A stretch of DNA of 64,000 nt from Pseudomonas sp. HOU2 (GCF_040729435.1 NZ_CP160398.1:4693001-4757000); one strand, 5' to 3'; positions 54,799 to 64,000 are shown, numbered from the stretch's first letter. Translations and numbers: made by a program. The notes: generated by a model not told the origin, from the letters alone.

Positions 54799-55682
54799 GG
54801 CTGACCCCCTGCACGCAGCAACAACGCTTCGGCCTGCTGCGCCTCGGCCAGCAGCACATTGAACGCCGGAACCTGATTGTCCCGCTCGATCAAGGTTGCC
54901 ACCGGGCCAACGCGTTCGAGCGCCTGTCGGTATAGCGCCCAGACCGCGTCATCAATCGGCGCGCCGTGATCATCGATCAGCAAGCGATCACCGAGGCTGT
55001 CGGCATCTTCGGCGAACCCGGCCAGATGGATCTCACCCACCGCGTGCAAGGGCAGCGCGTCGAGGTAGGCCAGTGGATCGCGTTGATGATTGATGCACGA
55101 GACGTAGACGTTGTTGACGTCGAGCAGCAGACCGCAGCCGCTGCGGCGAACCACCTCGGCGATGAACGCCGGTTCATCGAGGGTCGAGCGTTCGAAGCCG
55201 AGATAGGTCGCCGGATTTTCCAGCAGCATCGGACGCTTGAGGGTGTTTTGCACCTGGTCGATATGTGCGCAGACGCGGTGAAGCGTCGGCGTGTCATACG
55301 CCAGTGGCAGCAGGTCATTGAGGAACACCGGGCCGTGGCTCGACCAGGCCAGGTGTTCGGAAAAGGCTTGCGGTTGATAGCGCTCGATCAGCGTTTTCAA
55401 ACGTTGCAGGTGCTGAACATCCAGTGGCCCTTCGGCCCCGATGGACAGCCCGACACCGTGCAGCGACAGCGGATACTGCTCGCGGATCAACCCGAGGAAA
55501 TGATGAAACGGACCGCCGTCGACCATGTAGTTTTCGGCGTGGACTTCGAAGAAACCGAGGTCCGGTCGGGTGCCGAGCACTTCACGCAAGTGCCCGGTCT
55601 TGAGCCCCAGCCCGGCGCGGGGCGGGAGCCCGCAAAGGGCTGCCCGAGTGCGCGGTGGGACAGGTTCGCTGGTTGAGAACAT
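54795..55682 (-). CDS. bufB: DUF692 multinuclear iron oxidative enzyme (BufB-type)
   Basis: The 295-residue TIM-barrel enzyme has expected metal-ligand segments [39 protein letters not shown] and [13 protein letters not shown] enzymes oxidise cysteines of precursor peptides, in bufferins forming cysteine-derived heterocycles that bind copper. The start at 55682 ([20 protein letters not shown]) follows the precursor gene by 25 bases. The longer open frame runs back over that precursor and is spurious. Confidence 0.9.
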   Translation of the reverse strand: MFSTSEPVPPRTRAALCGLPPRAGLGLKTGHLREVLGTRPDLGFFEVHAENYMVDGGPFHHFLGLIREQYPLSLHGVGLSIGAEGPLDVQHLQRLKTLIERYQPQAFSEHLAWSSHGPVFLNDLLPLAYDTPTLHRVCAHIDQVQNTLKRPMLLENPATYLGFERSTLDEPAFIAEVVRRSGCGLLLDVNNVYVSCINHQRDPLAYLDALPLHAVGEIHLAGFAEDADSLGDRLLIDDHGAPIDDAVWALYRQALERVGPVATLIERDNQVPAFNVLLAEAQQAEALLLRAGGQP

Positions 55683-55707
55683 GAGCGTCACTCGGGCAGG
55701 CAATGGA

Positions 55708-56016
55708 TCAGGACTTGGCTTTGAAGGCTTCCATCTGACCGAAACCGGTCGGCGAGGTCTTGCTCTCGGTGGTGGTGCAGGTGCCTTTTGGCACGAACTT
55801 CCAAGAGTTGGCCTGGTAGTCCATCTTCGCTGTGCCGGCACAGGTAGTGCCCGCGCCTGCGGCGCAATCGTTGTGACCCTTCATGGCCACGCCGAAGCAT
55901 TTTTCCATGTTGCTGTTGTCGGCGGCGTTGGCGCTGGAAACGGCAGTCATGCTCAGGGCGGAACCAAGAGCCAGAACCAGTGCAGCGGCGGACAGGGTGC
56001 GAGTGGTAGCAGTCAT
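55708..56016 (-). CDS. bufA1: DUF2282 precursor peptide (BufA1-type bufferin)
   Basis: The 102-residue exported peptide has a signal sequence (about 1-32, ending VSSANA-AD) and four cysteines in the family pattern: [22 protein letters not shown] and KGTCTTT. Bufferins of this type are modified by the DUF692 enzyme and are thought to bind copper in the periplasm. GGAG precedes the ATG. It is first in the operon, behind an ECF-like promoter candidate. Confidence 0.9.
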   Translation of the reverse strand: MTATTRTLSAAALVLALGSALSMTAVSSANAADNSNMEKCFGVAMKGHNDCAAGAGTTCAGTAKMDYQANSWKFVPKGTCTTTESKTSPTGFGQMEAFKAKS

Positions 56017-56073
56017 GATGTTTCTCCAGATTTGAGCTTGGGTTTTACAAGCGAAGTGCGCTTGCTTACCCCA

Positions 56074-56102
56074 CTAGAGAAGGCTCATGGCGATGCGTTA
56101 CA
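56074..56102 (-). promoter_or_regulatory. Candidate ECF-sigma promoter of the bufferin operon
   Basis: On the minus strand TGTAAC (56097-56102) and CTCTAG (56074-56079) are 17 bases apart. They resemble the -35 and -10 elements used by ECF sigma factors. They lie about 58 bases before the bufA1 start. No ECF sigma gene is in the window. Confidence 0.35.
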
Positions 56103-56229
56103 GCGCAGGCGAAATTTTTCAGAAAAAAATGCAAAACCCTGCGGCAGCTCCTACAGGGATTTCTTCGGTTCCGCGTCTATAGTCATTGCAACGGCCCTGT
56201 CACAGGCCGATTTACCAGGACGGTATCTC

Positions 56230-57933
56230 ATGACGAAGGATCGCTCAGCCCGCGCTGCGCTATTGCGCACGACTTCCTCTTTTACGCTCGCCTGCACGCT
56301 GCCCTTGTTGTTCAGTACGGTTTGCGCGCAGACGCAAGTTGATCCGCTGGACACGCTCAAGCGCATCAACCACAACTACAACACCCTCAAGGACGCTTGC
56401 CAGGAACCCGATACCGGTGCTGCGCGCGGGCTGTATTACTGCAGCGGCGTGACCTTGCGCATGGTCAATGACGGGCCGTTCAATCCGTGGGATTACAGCC
56501 CTTACGCGATCAAGATTGGCGCGACGTCCTATTCGTGGATTCGCAAGGACTTGAGTACGCGGATTCTGATTCACCCGGCGGGTTTCATCCTGCGCACGCC
56601 TACCGATGCGGCGGCGTTGAAGCTGCCGGTCAAGGAACAGGGCTTCACCTGCATCTACGCCTTCGATGGCGGCACCGGACCGGAGCGCAAGTGGTACGGC
56701 TGCGGGTTCTTCGACAGCCGCGAACCGCCGCGCGCGGCCCAGGGCACGATGAACAATCGCAATGCCGCGCTGGCCTACGGCACCTGTGCCGAGGCGGGTG
56801 TCACCACCGCCGAGCAATGGACGCAGAAATACACCGGGCTGATGAAAGGGCCGATCCAGTACGGCCAGTGTTCATGGAACGCGGAAAAAACCAGCGACTG
56901 GCACGCGATGATCCGCGTGCACGAGTCGCGTCCGAATACCACCAACAAGGATCCCTTTGCCTTCAGTGCCCAGGTCAACGAGTTCATGTTGAAGAACGCC
57001 ACCGCCACCAACGACGGCAGCGAAAACATGAAGTACATCGACGCCTTCATCTACAACGTCAGAAGCACGCAGAACTTCGCCACCCGCGGTGATCAGGCGC
57101 CGCCGAAGCCGGAGAACGGCCTGAACAGCGCGCGCAATTTCCAGAAGAAACTCCAGGCTCAGGGCTACAGCGTGCCGATCCTGCGGCTGGATTTCACCAA
57201 GCCTGCCGAACAGCGTTTCAGCTATGTCGCCGCCGATCAGGCGATCGCCGAAATGGTGGTGGGTGGCGCCCCGGCGCCCAGATACATTGCTGATGCCGTG
57301 TGGATCGAGCGTTACGACCCGGGCAGCAAGAAAAAAGAATGGTCGCTCAAGGTCACACCGACGGCCGAGGGCAAGGCGATACAGGCCAGCAATCAGGACG
57401 CCGTTTATCAGGAGTTGTCAGCCCTGCGTGGCGCCGACAGCCAGTGGCGCGATCACGAGAAATCAGCAGGGAGCATGCGTCAGCAATTGAGCTGTCTGGT
57501 ACAGAACTACCCAGCCAAGACCGAGTGGAATCTGGAACCGTTCCGCCCCGTGGTCAGCCCGCAGGAAGCGGCTAAGGCCGGCTGCAATCCGGTGGCAGCC
57601 CCGGCGCCGCAATACATCGCTTCGGCCGACTGGATCAAGCGTTACGACCCCGGCACCCGCAAGGATGAATGGAGCCTGAGCATCGTGCCCACTGCGGCGG
57701 GGCGCGCCTTGCCCAATGACCAGCTCGGCGCCTTGTACGAGCAGTTGTTCGCGCTCAAGGGCGCGGACAGCAATTGGCGCGACAACGAAACGGCGGCCGG
57801 CAGTATGCGTCAGCAATTGGGCTGCGTGCTGGCCAACTATCGCAACAAGACGCCGTGGAATCTCGAGCCGTTCCGGCCGGCGCTATCGGATGCCGAGACC
57901 CGGGCCGCCGGTTGCAACCCGGTTCCGCGTTAA
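56230..57933 (+). CDS. Secreted halovibrin-like protein with two C-terminal DUF2599-like repeats
   Basis: The 567-residue exported protein has a signal segment (about 10-33, ...LLFSTVCA). A Cys-rich N-terminal domain of about 310 residues follows (YYCSGVTLRMV, SYSWIRKDL, FTCIYAFDGGTGPERKWYGCGFF). Two tandem repeats come next, starting WIERYDPG at 358 and WIKRYDPG at 468, each ending WNLEPFRP plus a Cys-Asn-Pro. The repeats resemble DUF2599. Pseudomonas homologues are often called halovibrin HvnA, after a secreted Vibrio NAD-degrading protein; I cannot confirm that activity here. Confidence 0.65.
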   Translation: MTKDRSARAALLRTTSSFTLACTLPLLFSTVCAQTQVDPLDTLKRINHNYNTLKDACQEPDTGAARGLYYCSGVTLRMVNDGPFNPWDYSPYAIKIGATSYSWIRKDLSTRILIHPAGFILRTPTDAAALKLPVKEQGFTCIYAFDGGTGPERKWYGCGFFDSREPPRAAQGTMNNRNAALAYGTCAEAGVTTAEQWTQKYTGLMKGPIQYGQCSWNAEKTSDWHAMIRVHESRPNTTNKDPFAFSAQVNEFMLKNATATNDGSENMKYIDAFIYNVRSTQNFATRGDQAPPKPENGLNSARNFQKKLQAQGYSVPILRLDFTKPAEQRFSYVAADQAIAEMVVGGAPAPRYIADAVWIERYDPGSKKKEWSLKVTPTAEGKAIQASNQDAVYQELSALRGADSQWRDHEKSAGSMRQQLSCLVQNYPAKTEWNLEPFRPVVSPQEAAKAGCNPVAAPAPQYIASADWIKRYDPGTRKDEWSLSIVPTAAGRALPNDQLGALYEQLFALKGADSNWRDNETAAGSMRQQLGCVLANYRNKTPWNLEPFRPALSDAETRAAGCNPVPR

Positions 57934-57967
57934 GTGTGTGTGTTGGCTAATCAAGGAGATGCAAGCC

Positions 57968-59206
57968 ATGAACAAACGTCTGAACAGGATCGCCCCGTTG
58001 CTCGTATTGCCGCTGTTGGTGCATGCGGCATGGGCCAGTGCCGAGTCATGCGACGAGACGCTGCGGAAGGTTGAAAAGCTCTACAACAACACCGTCGACA
58101 GTTGCGGTCAGGACCCCGCGTCGGACTGCTCGGGGCTGTTAGTGCGCGGCACGCATCGGGCCGATCCGGCCAAGGGGCAAAAGTGGGACGTGTGGAACCC
58201 CAGCCCGAAAGCCGTGGAGCTGGGCACATTTGCCGCCTCGTTCATGCGCGCCGACGGCATCAGTTATGAAGACCCGGGCATGAGCACGCAGAACGGCTAT
58301 CTGATTACGCCCCGGGATCTGGTGAAAGACCCCGAGACGCCAGTGCACGTCTATTGCGCGTTTCCCAACGATGCCTGGACCGACTTTCGCAATGATCGCG
58401 GCTGTGGCGACAACAAGAACACCGCCCCGACCGAAGCGGTCTGTCAGGCCATGAAACCACCGATCACCACACCGAACGCCTGGGTCGCGCACTTCACCCA
58501 GTACAACAACAATCGTCAGCAGGACCAGTTGCAGTGCGGTTTCAACATGCGCAATCCGATGAGCAGCAAGGAGCGGGTCGATGCCTTTCGCAATTTCATG
58601 GGCGCGCGCAAAGTCATCAACAGCCGTGAGTTTCAGACCCAGACCGAGCTGCGCCTGGGCAATCCGAAAACCGATGAACTGCCGATTCTGGCGTTCTTCT
58701 ACAGCGATCAGCGTGGTCTGAACGACGCGTTGGCCAACCAGAAGGACTACAAGGCCAAGACCGGCAAGGATCGCAACATCATCAAGATCGACTTCCCGAA
58801 AACCCCGGTGGGCAAGGCCTCTTTCTCGTGCATCCAGACCTCGACGCCGACAGAACCGAAATTCTGCGACAAGTACATCGAGTCCAGCACCTGGGTACAA
58901 CGTCCCGATCCGAAACTGGGGCCGAACACCTGGTCGCTCTCGGTAGTACCGACCGCGTGTGGTCGGGCGATCAAGGACGACCAGACCGACCGGATGTTTG
59001 CCGAGCTGTACAACAAGCATAAGGACGATGCGCAATGGCGCGAGTACAGCGTCAATGGCGGTTCGTTGCGGCGGCAGATGGTTTGCCATCTGGCGGCAAC
59101 CTACGAGGGCAAGCCAGTACGCAACAAACCTGAGTGGAACCTTGAACCGGCGCGTCCGTATGTCGATCAGGCCACCGCCGTAGCTCAACACTGCAACCCG
59201 TACTGA
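57968..59206 (+). CDS. Secreted halovibrin-like protein with one C-terminal DUF2599-like domain
   Basis: The 412-residue paralogue of the preceding gene has a signal peptide (LLVLPLLVHAAWA-SAES) and a Cys-rich N-domain with matching landmarks (YNNTVDSC, DCSGLLVRG, CAFPNDAWTDFRNDRGCG, LPILAFFYSD). It carries a single C-terminal repeat (WVQRPDPKLGPNTWSL at 309 to WNLEPARP...CNPY). It starts 35 bases after its neighbour with AAGGAG ahead, so they form one transcript. The N-domain resembles C-terminal parts seen on larger bacterial surface proteins. Activity unknown. Confidence 0.65.
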   Translation: MNKRLNRIAPLLVLPLLVHAAWASAESCDETLRKVEKLYNNTVDSCGQDPASDCSGLLVRGTHRADPAKGQKWDVWNPSPKAVELGTFAASFMRADGISYEDPGMSTQNGYLITPRDLVKDPETPVHVYCAFPNDAWTDFRNDRGCGDNKNTAPTEAVCQAMKPPITTPNAWVAHFTQYNNNRQQDQLQCGFNMRNPMSSKERVDAFRNFMGARKVINSREFQTQTELRLGNPKTDELPILAFFYSDQRGLNDALANQKDYKAKTGKDRNIIKIDFPKTPVGKASFSCIQTSTPTEPKFCDKYIESSTWVQRPDPKLGPNTWSLSVVPTACGRAIKDDQTDRMFAELYNKHKDDAQWREYSVNGGSLRRQMVCHLAATYEGKPVRNKPEWNLEPARPYVDQATAVAQHCNPY

Positions 59207-59215
59207 CGGCACTTC

Positions 59216-59318
59216 CCTGTAGGAGCTGCCGCAGGCTCGGGCCGCGATCGGACGATCTTTTGACTTTGCCTTTTAAAAGCTAGATCAAAAGATCGCAGCC
59301 TGCGGCAGCTCCTACAGG
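59216..59318. repeat. REPIN, GATCGCAGCC class with variant arm
   Basis: CCTGTAGGAGCTGCCGCAGG faces its complement. One arm has the variant CTCGGGCCGCGATCGGACGATC in place of CTGCGATC, as in the element at 8938. Confidence 0.8.
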
Positions 59319-59333
59319 TGGGATGTGTGAGGT

Positions 59334-59364
59334 ATAAAAAAACGGCCCGAAGGCCGTTTTTTTT
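59334..59364. terminator. Bidirectional terminator of the bra operon
   Basis: AAAAACGGCC-CGAA-GGCCGTTTTTTTT hairpin, with A-run on one side and T-run on the other. It can stop both the secreted-protein genes and livF/braG. Confidence 0.9.
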
Positions 59365-59380
59365 GGTTCAGTGAAAAACC

Positions 59381-60082
59381 TCAACCGCCGAGGTACGCCT
59401 CGCGCACTTTCGGGTCGGTCAGCAGTGCTTCACCGGTGCCTTGCATGACCACGCGGCCGTTCTCCAGAACGTACGCACGGTCAGCGATTTTCAGCGCCTG
59501 GTTGGCGTTCTGCTCGACCAGGAACACCGTTACACCGTCCCTGCGCAGCTGTTCGATGATGTCGAAGATCTGCTGGATGATGATTGGTGCCAGGCCCAGC
59601 GACGGCTCGTCGAGCAGCAGCAGTTTCGGCTTGCTCATCAGCGCGCGGCCGATGGCGAGCATCTGCTGTTCGCCGCCGGACATGGTGCCGCCGCGCTGGT
59701 TGAAGCGTTCTTTCAGGCGCGGGAACAGGCCGAGGACCTTGTCCATCTGCTCCTGATAGTCGCCCTTGTCGGTGAAGAAACCGCCCATGGACAGGTTCTC
59801 TTCAACGGTTAGACGGGCAAACACCCGACGACCTTCCGGCACCACCGCGATGCTCTTGCGCATGATCTGCGACGAGTCCTGGCCGACCAGTTCCTCACCC
59901 ATGTAGCGGATGCTGCCGCTGTGCGCCTGCGGCGAACCGCAGAGCGTCATCAGCAGCGTGGACTTGCCGGCACCGTTGGCGCCGATCAGGGTCACGATCT
60001 CGCCCTGACGGACTTCGACGTTGACGCTGTGCAGGGCCTGGATCTTGCCGTAGAAGGTGGAAACGTTTTCGAACTGCAGCAT
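59381..60082 (-). CDS. braG: Branched-chain amino acid ABC transporter ATPase LivF/BraG
   Basis: The 233-residue ABC ATPase has Walker A GANGAGKST (about 34-42), signature MSGGEQQML and Walker B LLLLDEPSLGLAP. It powers high-affinity uptake of leucine, isoleucine and valine with BraF. It is last gene of the operon; the start codon directly abuts the braF stop. Confidence 0.95.
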   Translation of the reverse strand: MLQFENVSTFYGKIQALHSVNVEVRQGEIVTLIGANGAGKSTLLMTLCGSPQAHSGSIRYMGEELVGQDSSQIMRKSIAVVPEGRRVFARLTVEENLSMGGFFTDKGDYQEQMDKVLGLFPRLKERFNQRGGTMSGGEQQMLAIGRALMSKPKLLLLDEPSLGLAPIIIQQIFDIIEQLRRDGVTVFLVEQNANQALKIADRAYVLENGRVVMQGTGEALLTDPKVREAYLGG

Positions 60083-60850
60083 TTACGCTTCCCCCAGGTA
60101 GGCTTTGATCACTTCAGGATTGTCGCGGATCTGTTCCGGCGTACCGTCAGCCAGCGGTGTGCCCTGGTTGATCACGACGATGTGGTCGGAAATGCTCATG
60201 ACCAGCTTCATGTCGTGTTCGATCAACAGCACGGTGACGTTGTGCTCTTCACGCAGCACGCTGATCAGCGCCTTGAGGTCTTCGGTTTCCTTCGGGTTCA
60301 GACCGGCGGCCGGTTCGTCGAGCATGAGAATCCGCGGGCGGGTCATCATGCAGCGGGCGATTTCCAGACGCCGTTGCTGACCGTAGGCCAGGGTGCCGGC
60401 GGTACGGTTGGCGAACTCTTTCAGGTTGACCTTTTCCAGCCAGTATTCGGCATATTCCATGGCCTCGCGTTCGCTCTTGCGGAACGCCGGGGTCTTGAAC
60501 AGGCCGGACAGGAAGTTGGTGTTCAGGTGACGGTGCTGGGCGATCAACAGGTTCTCGACCGCCGTCATGTCCTTGAACAACCGCACGTTCTGGAAGGTGC
60601 GCACCACGCCCTTAAGGGCAATCTTGTGCCCCGGCAGGCCCTGGATCGGTTCGCCGTCGAGCAGAATGCTGCCGCCCGATGGCTGGTAGAAACCGGTCAG
60701 GCAGTTGAACACGGTGGTCTTGCCCGCGCCGTTCGGCCCGATCAGTGCCACCACCTGTTTTTCCTTGACGGTCAGGGCCACGCCATTGACCGCGAGCAAA
60801 CCGCCGAAGCGCATGCTCAGATTTTCAACCTTCAGAATCTCGCGGCTCAT
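60083..60850 (-). CDS. braF: Branched-chain amino acid ABC transporter ATPase LivG/BraF
   Basis: The 255-residue ABC ATPase has Walker [10 protein letters not shown], a [13 protein letters not shown] signature (YGQQR replaces SGGQQ, as usual in LivG) and Walker [13 protein letters not shown]. It overlaps the braE start-side gene by 4 bases. Confidence 0.95.
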   Translation of the reverse strand: MSREILKVENLSMRFGGLLAVNGVALTVKEKQVVALIGPNGAGKTTVFNCLTGFYQPSGGSILLDGEPIQGLPGHKIALKGVVRTFQNVRLFKDMTAVENLLIAQHRHLNTNFLSGLFKTPAFRKSEREAMEYAEYWLEKVNLKEFANRTAGTLAYGQQRRLEIARCMMTRPRILMLDEPAAGLNPKETEDLKALISVLREEHNVTVLLIEHDMKLVMSISDHIVVINQGTPLADGTPEQIRDNPEVIKAYLGEA

Positions 60851-62103
60851 TTTCGCAACTCCATGTGTGGGCGTTGCATCGGCAGCAGACCTTGTGGACG
60901 CCAGATCATCATCAACACCATCAGCGCACCGAACATCAACATCCGGTATTCGCTGAACTCACGCATCATTTCCGGCAACAGGATCATCACCACGGCCGCG
61001 AGAATCACGCCCAGCTGCGAGCCCATGCCACCCAGCACGACGATGGCGAGGATGATCGCCGACTCGATGAAGGTGAACGATTCCGGCGTCACCAGACCCT
61101 GACGGGCGGCGAAGAAGCTCCCGGCGAAACCGGCGAAGCTCGCACCCAGGGTGAACGCCGACAGCTTGATGATCGTCGGATTCAGGCCCAGTGCACGGCA
61201 GGCGATTTCGTCTTCACGCAGCGCTTCCCACGCACGGCCGATCGGCATGCGCAGCAGGCGGTTGATGATGAACAGTGCCGCCAGCGCCAGCAACAGGGCA
61301 ACCAGGTAGAGGAAGATCACCTTGTTGATCGAGTTGTATTCGAGGCCGAAATATTCGTGGAAGGTTTGCATGCCTTCCGCCGCTTTGCGTTCGAAGGTCA
61401 GACCGAAGAACGTCGGTTTCTCGATGTTGCTGATGCCGTTCGGGCCGCCGGTGATATCGGTCAGGTTGCGCAGGAACAACCGGATGATCTCGCCGAAACC
61501 GAGGGTCACGATCGCCAGATAGTCACCGCGCAGACGCAACACCGGGAAGCCCAGCAGGAAGCCGAACGTCGCCGCCATCAGGCCGGCAATCGGCAGGCAG
61601 ATCCAGAAGCTCAGGCCGTAGTAGTGCGACAGCAGCGCGTAGCTGTAGGCGCCGACGGCGTAGAAGCCGACGTAACCCAGGTCGAGCAGACCGGCCAGAC
61701 CGACGACGATGTTCAGGCCAAGGCCGAGCATCACGTAGATCAGGATCAGCGTGGCAATGTCCACTGCACCACGGGAGCCGAAGAACGGCCACACCAGTGC
61801 ACCGAGGATCAGCGCAATGATGATGTAGCGTTGCGTGGTCGGCAGGGTCAGGAAGTTGCTGGCCTTGGCCGGGATCAACGGCAGCCCCGGCGAGGATTTC
61901 CAGGCCTTGCTGATCTGCTGGTTGAACAGCACGCGCAGGAACATCAGCACCGAGCACACGGCGATGGTCGCCAGAATGGCCGGGCTGGTGCCGTGCACTT
62001 CGAGGTTGATGCCGACGATGGTCAGTTTCAGACCGAGTACCGGGTAGGCCACGGCCCACACCAGCAAGGCACTGAACAGTGCCTGTTTAAGATTCCTAGT
62101 CAT
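60847..62103 (-). CDS. braE: Branched-chain amino acid ABC transporter permease LivM/BraE
   Basis: The 418-residue inner-membrane permease has an N-terminal extension of about 100 residues with two to three extra hydrophobic segments. The LivM core follows ([58 protein letters not shown]). It overlaps both neighbours by 4 bases. Confidence 0.94.
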   Translation of the reverse strand: MTRNLKQALFSALLVWAVAYPVLGLKLTIVGINLEVHGTSPAILATIAVCSVLMFLRVLFNQQISKAWKSSPGLPLIPAKASNFLTLPTTQRYIIIALILGALVWPFFGSRGAVDIATLILIYVMLGLGLNIVVGLAGLLDLGYVGFYAVGAYSYALLSHYYGLSFWICLPIAGLMAATFGFLLGFPVLRLRGDYLAIVTLGFGEIIRLFLRNLTDITGGPNGISNIEKPTFFGLTFERKAAEGMQTFHEYFGLEYNSINKVIFLYLVALLLALAALFIINRLLRMPIGRAWEALREDEIACRALGLNPTIIKLSAFTLGASFAGFAGSFFAARQGLVTPESFTFIESAIILAIVVLGGMGSQLGVILAAVVMILLPEMMREFSEYRMLMFGALMVLMMIWRPQGLLPMQRPHMELRK

Positions 62104-63023
62104 ACTTTCTCAACCTCCGGACGGCCCAGAATGCCGGTCGGACGGAACAACAGCACCAGAACCAACAAGCCGAAAGCCACGACGTCCTTGTACTGGTCGC
62201 CGAAGATATCGGCGCCAAAGGCTTCCGCCACCCCGAGCACCAGCCCACCGAGCATCGCGCCGGGGATGCTGCCGATCCCGCCCAGTACCGCAGCGGTGAA
62301 GGCCTTGAGGCCGACGAGGAAACCGGCGTTGGGGTTGATCACGCCGTACTGCATGCTCAGCAGCACAGCAGCGACGGCTGCCAGCGCGGCACCAATGACG
62401 AAGGTCAGGGCGATGATGTTGTTGGTGTTGATGCCCAGCAGGTTGGCCATCTTGATGTCTTCGGCACAGGCGCGGCAGGCACGACCCAGGCGAGAACGGG
62501 AGATGAACAGCGTGAGGCCGAGCATGGCGACCAGAGTCACCACGAACACCACGATTTGCATGTAGGAAATCAGCACTTCATGTGCGCCACCTGGCCCGAT
62601 GGAGAAGTTGCCGGGGATCAGGTTGGGGATGGATTTGTCCTTGGAGTCTTGCGCGAGCAGAACCGTGTTCTGCAGGAAGATCGACATACCGATCGCGGAA
62701 ATCAGCGGGATCAGACGGTTGCTGCCGCGCAGGGGGCGGTAGGCGATCCGTTCGATGCTGTAACCGTAGGAACTGGTGACGACGATGCTCGCGATGAACG
62801 CGGCGGTCATCAACAGCGGGACGTTGTCGATTCCCATCATGGCCAGCCCGGCGATGGCGATGAACGCCACGTAGGAACCGATCATGTACACCTCGCCGTG
62901 GGCGAAGTTGATCATTCCAATGATGCCGTAAACCATCGTATAGCCGATGGCGATCAGGGCATACGTGCTGCCAATGGTCAGGCCATTAACCAGCTGTTGG
63001 AAGAAGTGATAGATGTCAGGCAT
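62100..63023 (-). CDS. braD: Branched-chain amino acid ABC transporter permease LivH/BraD
   Basis: The 307-residue permease has about eight membrane segments ([38 protein letters not shown] first) and the ATPase-contact loop [20 protein letters not shown]. It pairs with BraE to form the channel. It is separated from braC by 230 bases with a terminator-like hairpin. Confidence 0.95.
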   Translation of the reverse strand: MPDIYHFFQQLVNGLTIGSTYALIAIGYTMVYGIIGMINFAHGEVYMIGSYVAFIAIAGLAMMGIDNVPLLMTAAFIASIVVTSSYGYSIERIAYRPLRGSNRLIPLISAIGMSIFLQNTVLLAQDSKDKSIPNLIPGNFSIGPGGAHEVLISYMQIVVFVVTLVAMLGLTLFISRSRLGRACRACAEDIKMANLLGINTNNIIALTFVIGAALAAVAAVLLSMQYGVINPNAGFLVGLKAFTAAVLGGIGSIPGAMLGGLVLGVAEAFGADIFGDQYKDVVAFGLLVLVLLFRPTGILGRPEVEKV

Positions 63024-63202
63024 TACAACGCTCCTAAAAACCTGATACGCATTTCACTGGTGGAGTCATTTTCCCGCCCGGCCCCGTGGATCTTTATCCA
63101 CTTCGAATCCGGGTTTTGCCAGCGAACCGCTGATGACGGTTTTGAGATTTTCAGGTGGGGAGACTGGCGGATCACGCCAGCGCGGCCCATACATTCGTAA
63201 AA

Positions 63203-63228
63203 CAAAGCCCACGGCACGCCGTGGGCTT
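63203..63228. terminator. Hairpin between braC and braD
   Basis: AAAGCCCACGGC and GCCGTGGGCTTT pair around two bases, 26 bases past the braC stop. Likely partial termination giving more binding protein than membrane parts. A similar hairpin lies in the other ABC operon at 23292. Confidence 0.8.
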
Positions 63229-63253
63229 TATTGGCAGTCAGTCAGGGCGCGCC

Positions 63254-64000
63254 TTACTGAGGCGAAACTTCAGTTTTAGGTTTGCCGAAGTGCCACTCGT
63301 AAACCACGAATTTGAAGTCCTTCAGGTCGCCCTTGGCGTCGAAGCTCAGGTCGCCGGTAGGGGTCTTGAAGGTGCCGGCGTGAATGGCTTCGGCCACTTT
63401 GGCAGGGTCTTCGGATTTGGCAGCGGCGATACCGCCGGCAATCACTTCAACCGCCGAGTAGGAAGGGAACACGAACGGGCCGCTCGGGTCTTCTTTCTTG
63501 GCCTTGAAGGCATCAGCCAGGGCGACGTTGGCCGGATCCTGGTCGAAGGATTTCGGCAGGGTCACCAGCAGGCCTTCGGAAGCGTCCTTGGCGATCTGCG
63601 AAATGGAGTCGTTACCCACGCCTTCCGGCCCCATGAACTTGGCTTTCAGGCCTTTTTCCTGGGATTGACGCAGGATCAGACCCAGCTCCGGGTGGTAGCC
63701 GCCGTAGTAGACGAAGTCGACGTTGGCTTGCTTGAGCTTGGAGATGATCGAGGAGAAGTCCTTGTCGCCGGCGTTGACGCCTTCGAACACGGCGACTTTC
63801 ACGCCTTTCTTCTCCAGGGTCGCCTTGACTGCGGTGGCGATGCCTTCACCGTATTGCTGCTTGTCGTGCAGGACGGCAACGATTTTCGGCTTCACGTGGT
63901 CGGCGATGTAGTTACCGGCGGCAGGGCCCTGGGCGCTGTCCAGACCGATGGTGCGGAAGACCATTTTGTAACCACGGGCGGTGATGTCCGGGCTGGTGGC
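63254..64000 (-). CDS. braC: Branched-chain amino acid-binding protein BraC/LivK, 5' truncated by window edge
   Basis: The C-terminal 248 residues of the periplasmic Leu/Ile/Val-binding protein are visible; the start lies beyond base 64000. The frame remains open to the edge (ATSPDITARGYKMVFRTIGL). Typical segments: FDFSSIISKLKQANVDFVYYGGYHPELG-like sequence and GPEGVGNDSISQIA. It feeds the BraDEFG complex encoded downstream. Confidence 0.93.
   Translation of the reverse strand, partial: ATSPDITARGYKMVFRTIGLDSAQGPAAGNYIADHVKPKIVAVLHDKQQYGEGIATAVKATLEKKGVKVAVFEGVNAGDKDFSSIISKLKQANVDFVYYGGYHPELGLILRQSQEKGLKAKFMGPEGVGNDSISQIAKDASEGLLVTLPKSFDQDPANVALADAFKAKKEDPSGPFVFPSYSAVEVIAGGIAAAKSEDPAKVAEAIHAGTFKTPTGDLSFDAKGDLKDFKFVVYEWHFGKPKTEVSPQ

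Noticed and set aside
55683..55841. 53-codon extension of the DUF692 gene
   Set aside because: It overlaps bufA1 in another frame; conserved sequence starts at the ATG at 55682.
55570..56229. 220-codon N-terminal extension of the first halovibrin-like gene
   Set aside because: It runs antisense through the bufA1 gene; the ATG at 56230 gives a signal peptide.

Overview
The window is a 64 kb piece of chromosome from a Pseudomonas of the fluorescens group. This rests on gene content, high GC, densely scattered REP/REPIN-type palindromes, and a gene order that, as far as I recall, parallels P. aeruginosa: kup, mprF and its AcvB/VirJ partner, dinB, proS, a quiP-like acylase, ychJ, OmpA-like lipoproteins, dinG, pdxH and the bra (liv) operon. 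No prophage, integrase, transposase, rRNA or CRISPR array was seen. The species cannot be fixed from the sequence alone.

Layout. 1-9.0 kb: 3' part of kup, a DUF3077-like gene behind a highly structured leader, the mprF-acvB/virJ aminoacyl-lipid pair, two initiator tRNAs in tandem and SOS-type dinB. 9-16.6 kb: a lipoprotein gene, proS, ampG, an alkyltransferase-like gene, a DUF481 protein, a cold-shock gene, dcd and a small Pro-rich ORF. 16.6-27.2 kb: the four-gene ligase-associated DNA damage response set (pdeM, Lhr-type helicase, ATP-dependent ligase, beta-CASP exonuclease), split in the middle by a five-gene basic amino acid ABC transporter of the aotJQMOP type. 27.5-35.8 kb: a lipoprotein-type Ntn acylase, an isochorismatase-fold hydrolase, SEC-C and LEA proteins, ychJ, DUF6231, two tandem OmpA/TSP3 lipoproteins, DUF1145 and a collagen-like secreted protein. 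35.8-37.0 kb: a tandem amplification of a REPIN plus the 3' ends of both flanking genes. 37.0-46.3 kb: a CopD-like membrane protein, dinG, a secreted glycoside hydrolase, a serine hydrolase, an OmpA lipoprotein with a histone-like tail, pdxH and a glycine-zipper lipoprotein. 46.3-47.8 kb: an E3-type colicin/pyocin toxin with a candidate immunity gene. 48-53.4 kb: a cysteine-synthase-family enzyme, an FAD oxidoreductase, a COG3650 lipoprotein, and a divergent SDR/LysR pair. 53.5-56.1 kb: a bufferin-type RiPP operon (bufA1, DUF692/MNIO enzyme, DUF2063 partner, DoxX). 56.2-59.2 kb: two tandem secreted proteins sharing a repeated C-terminal domain. 59.3-64 kb: the branched-chain amino acid ABC operon, running off the right edge inside braC.

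The most notable items are the REPIN/gene-end tandem array, the short E3-type toxin in which the residue aligned with catalytic His513 is Ser, the bufferin operon, the paired secreted proteins, the folded leader ahead of the DUF3077-like gene, and the split ligase-associated repair cluster. All calls come from reading the sequence; no database search was run.
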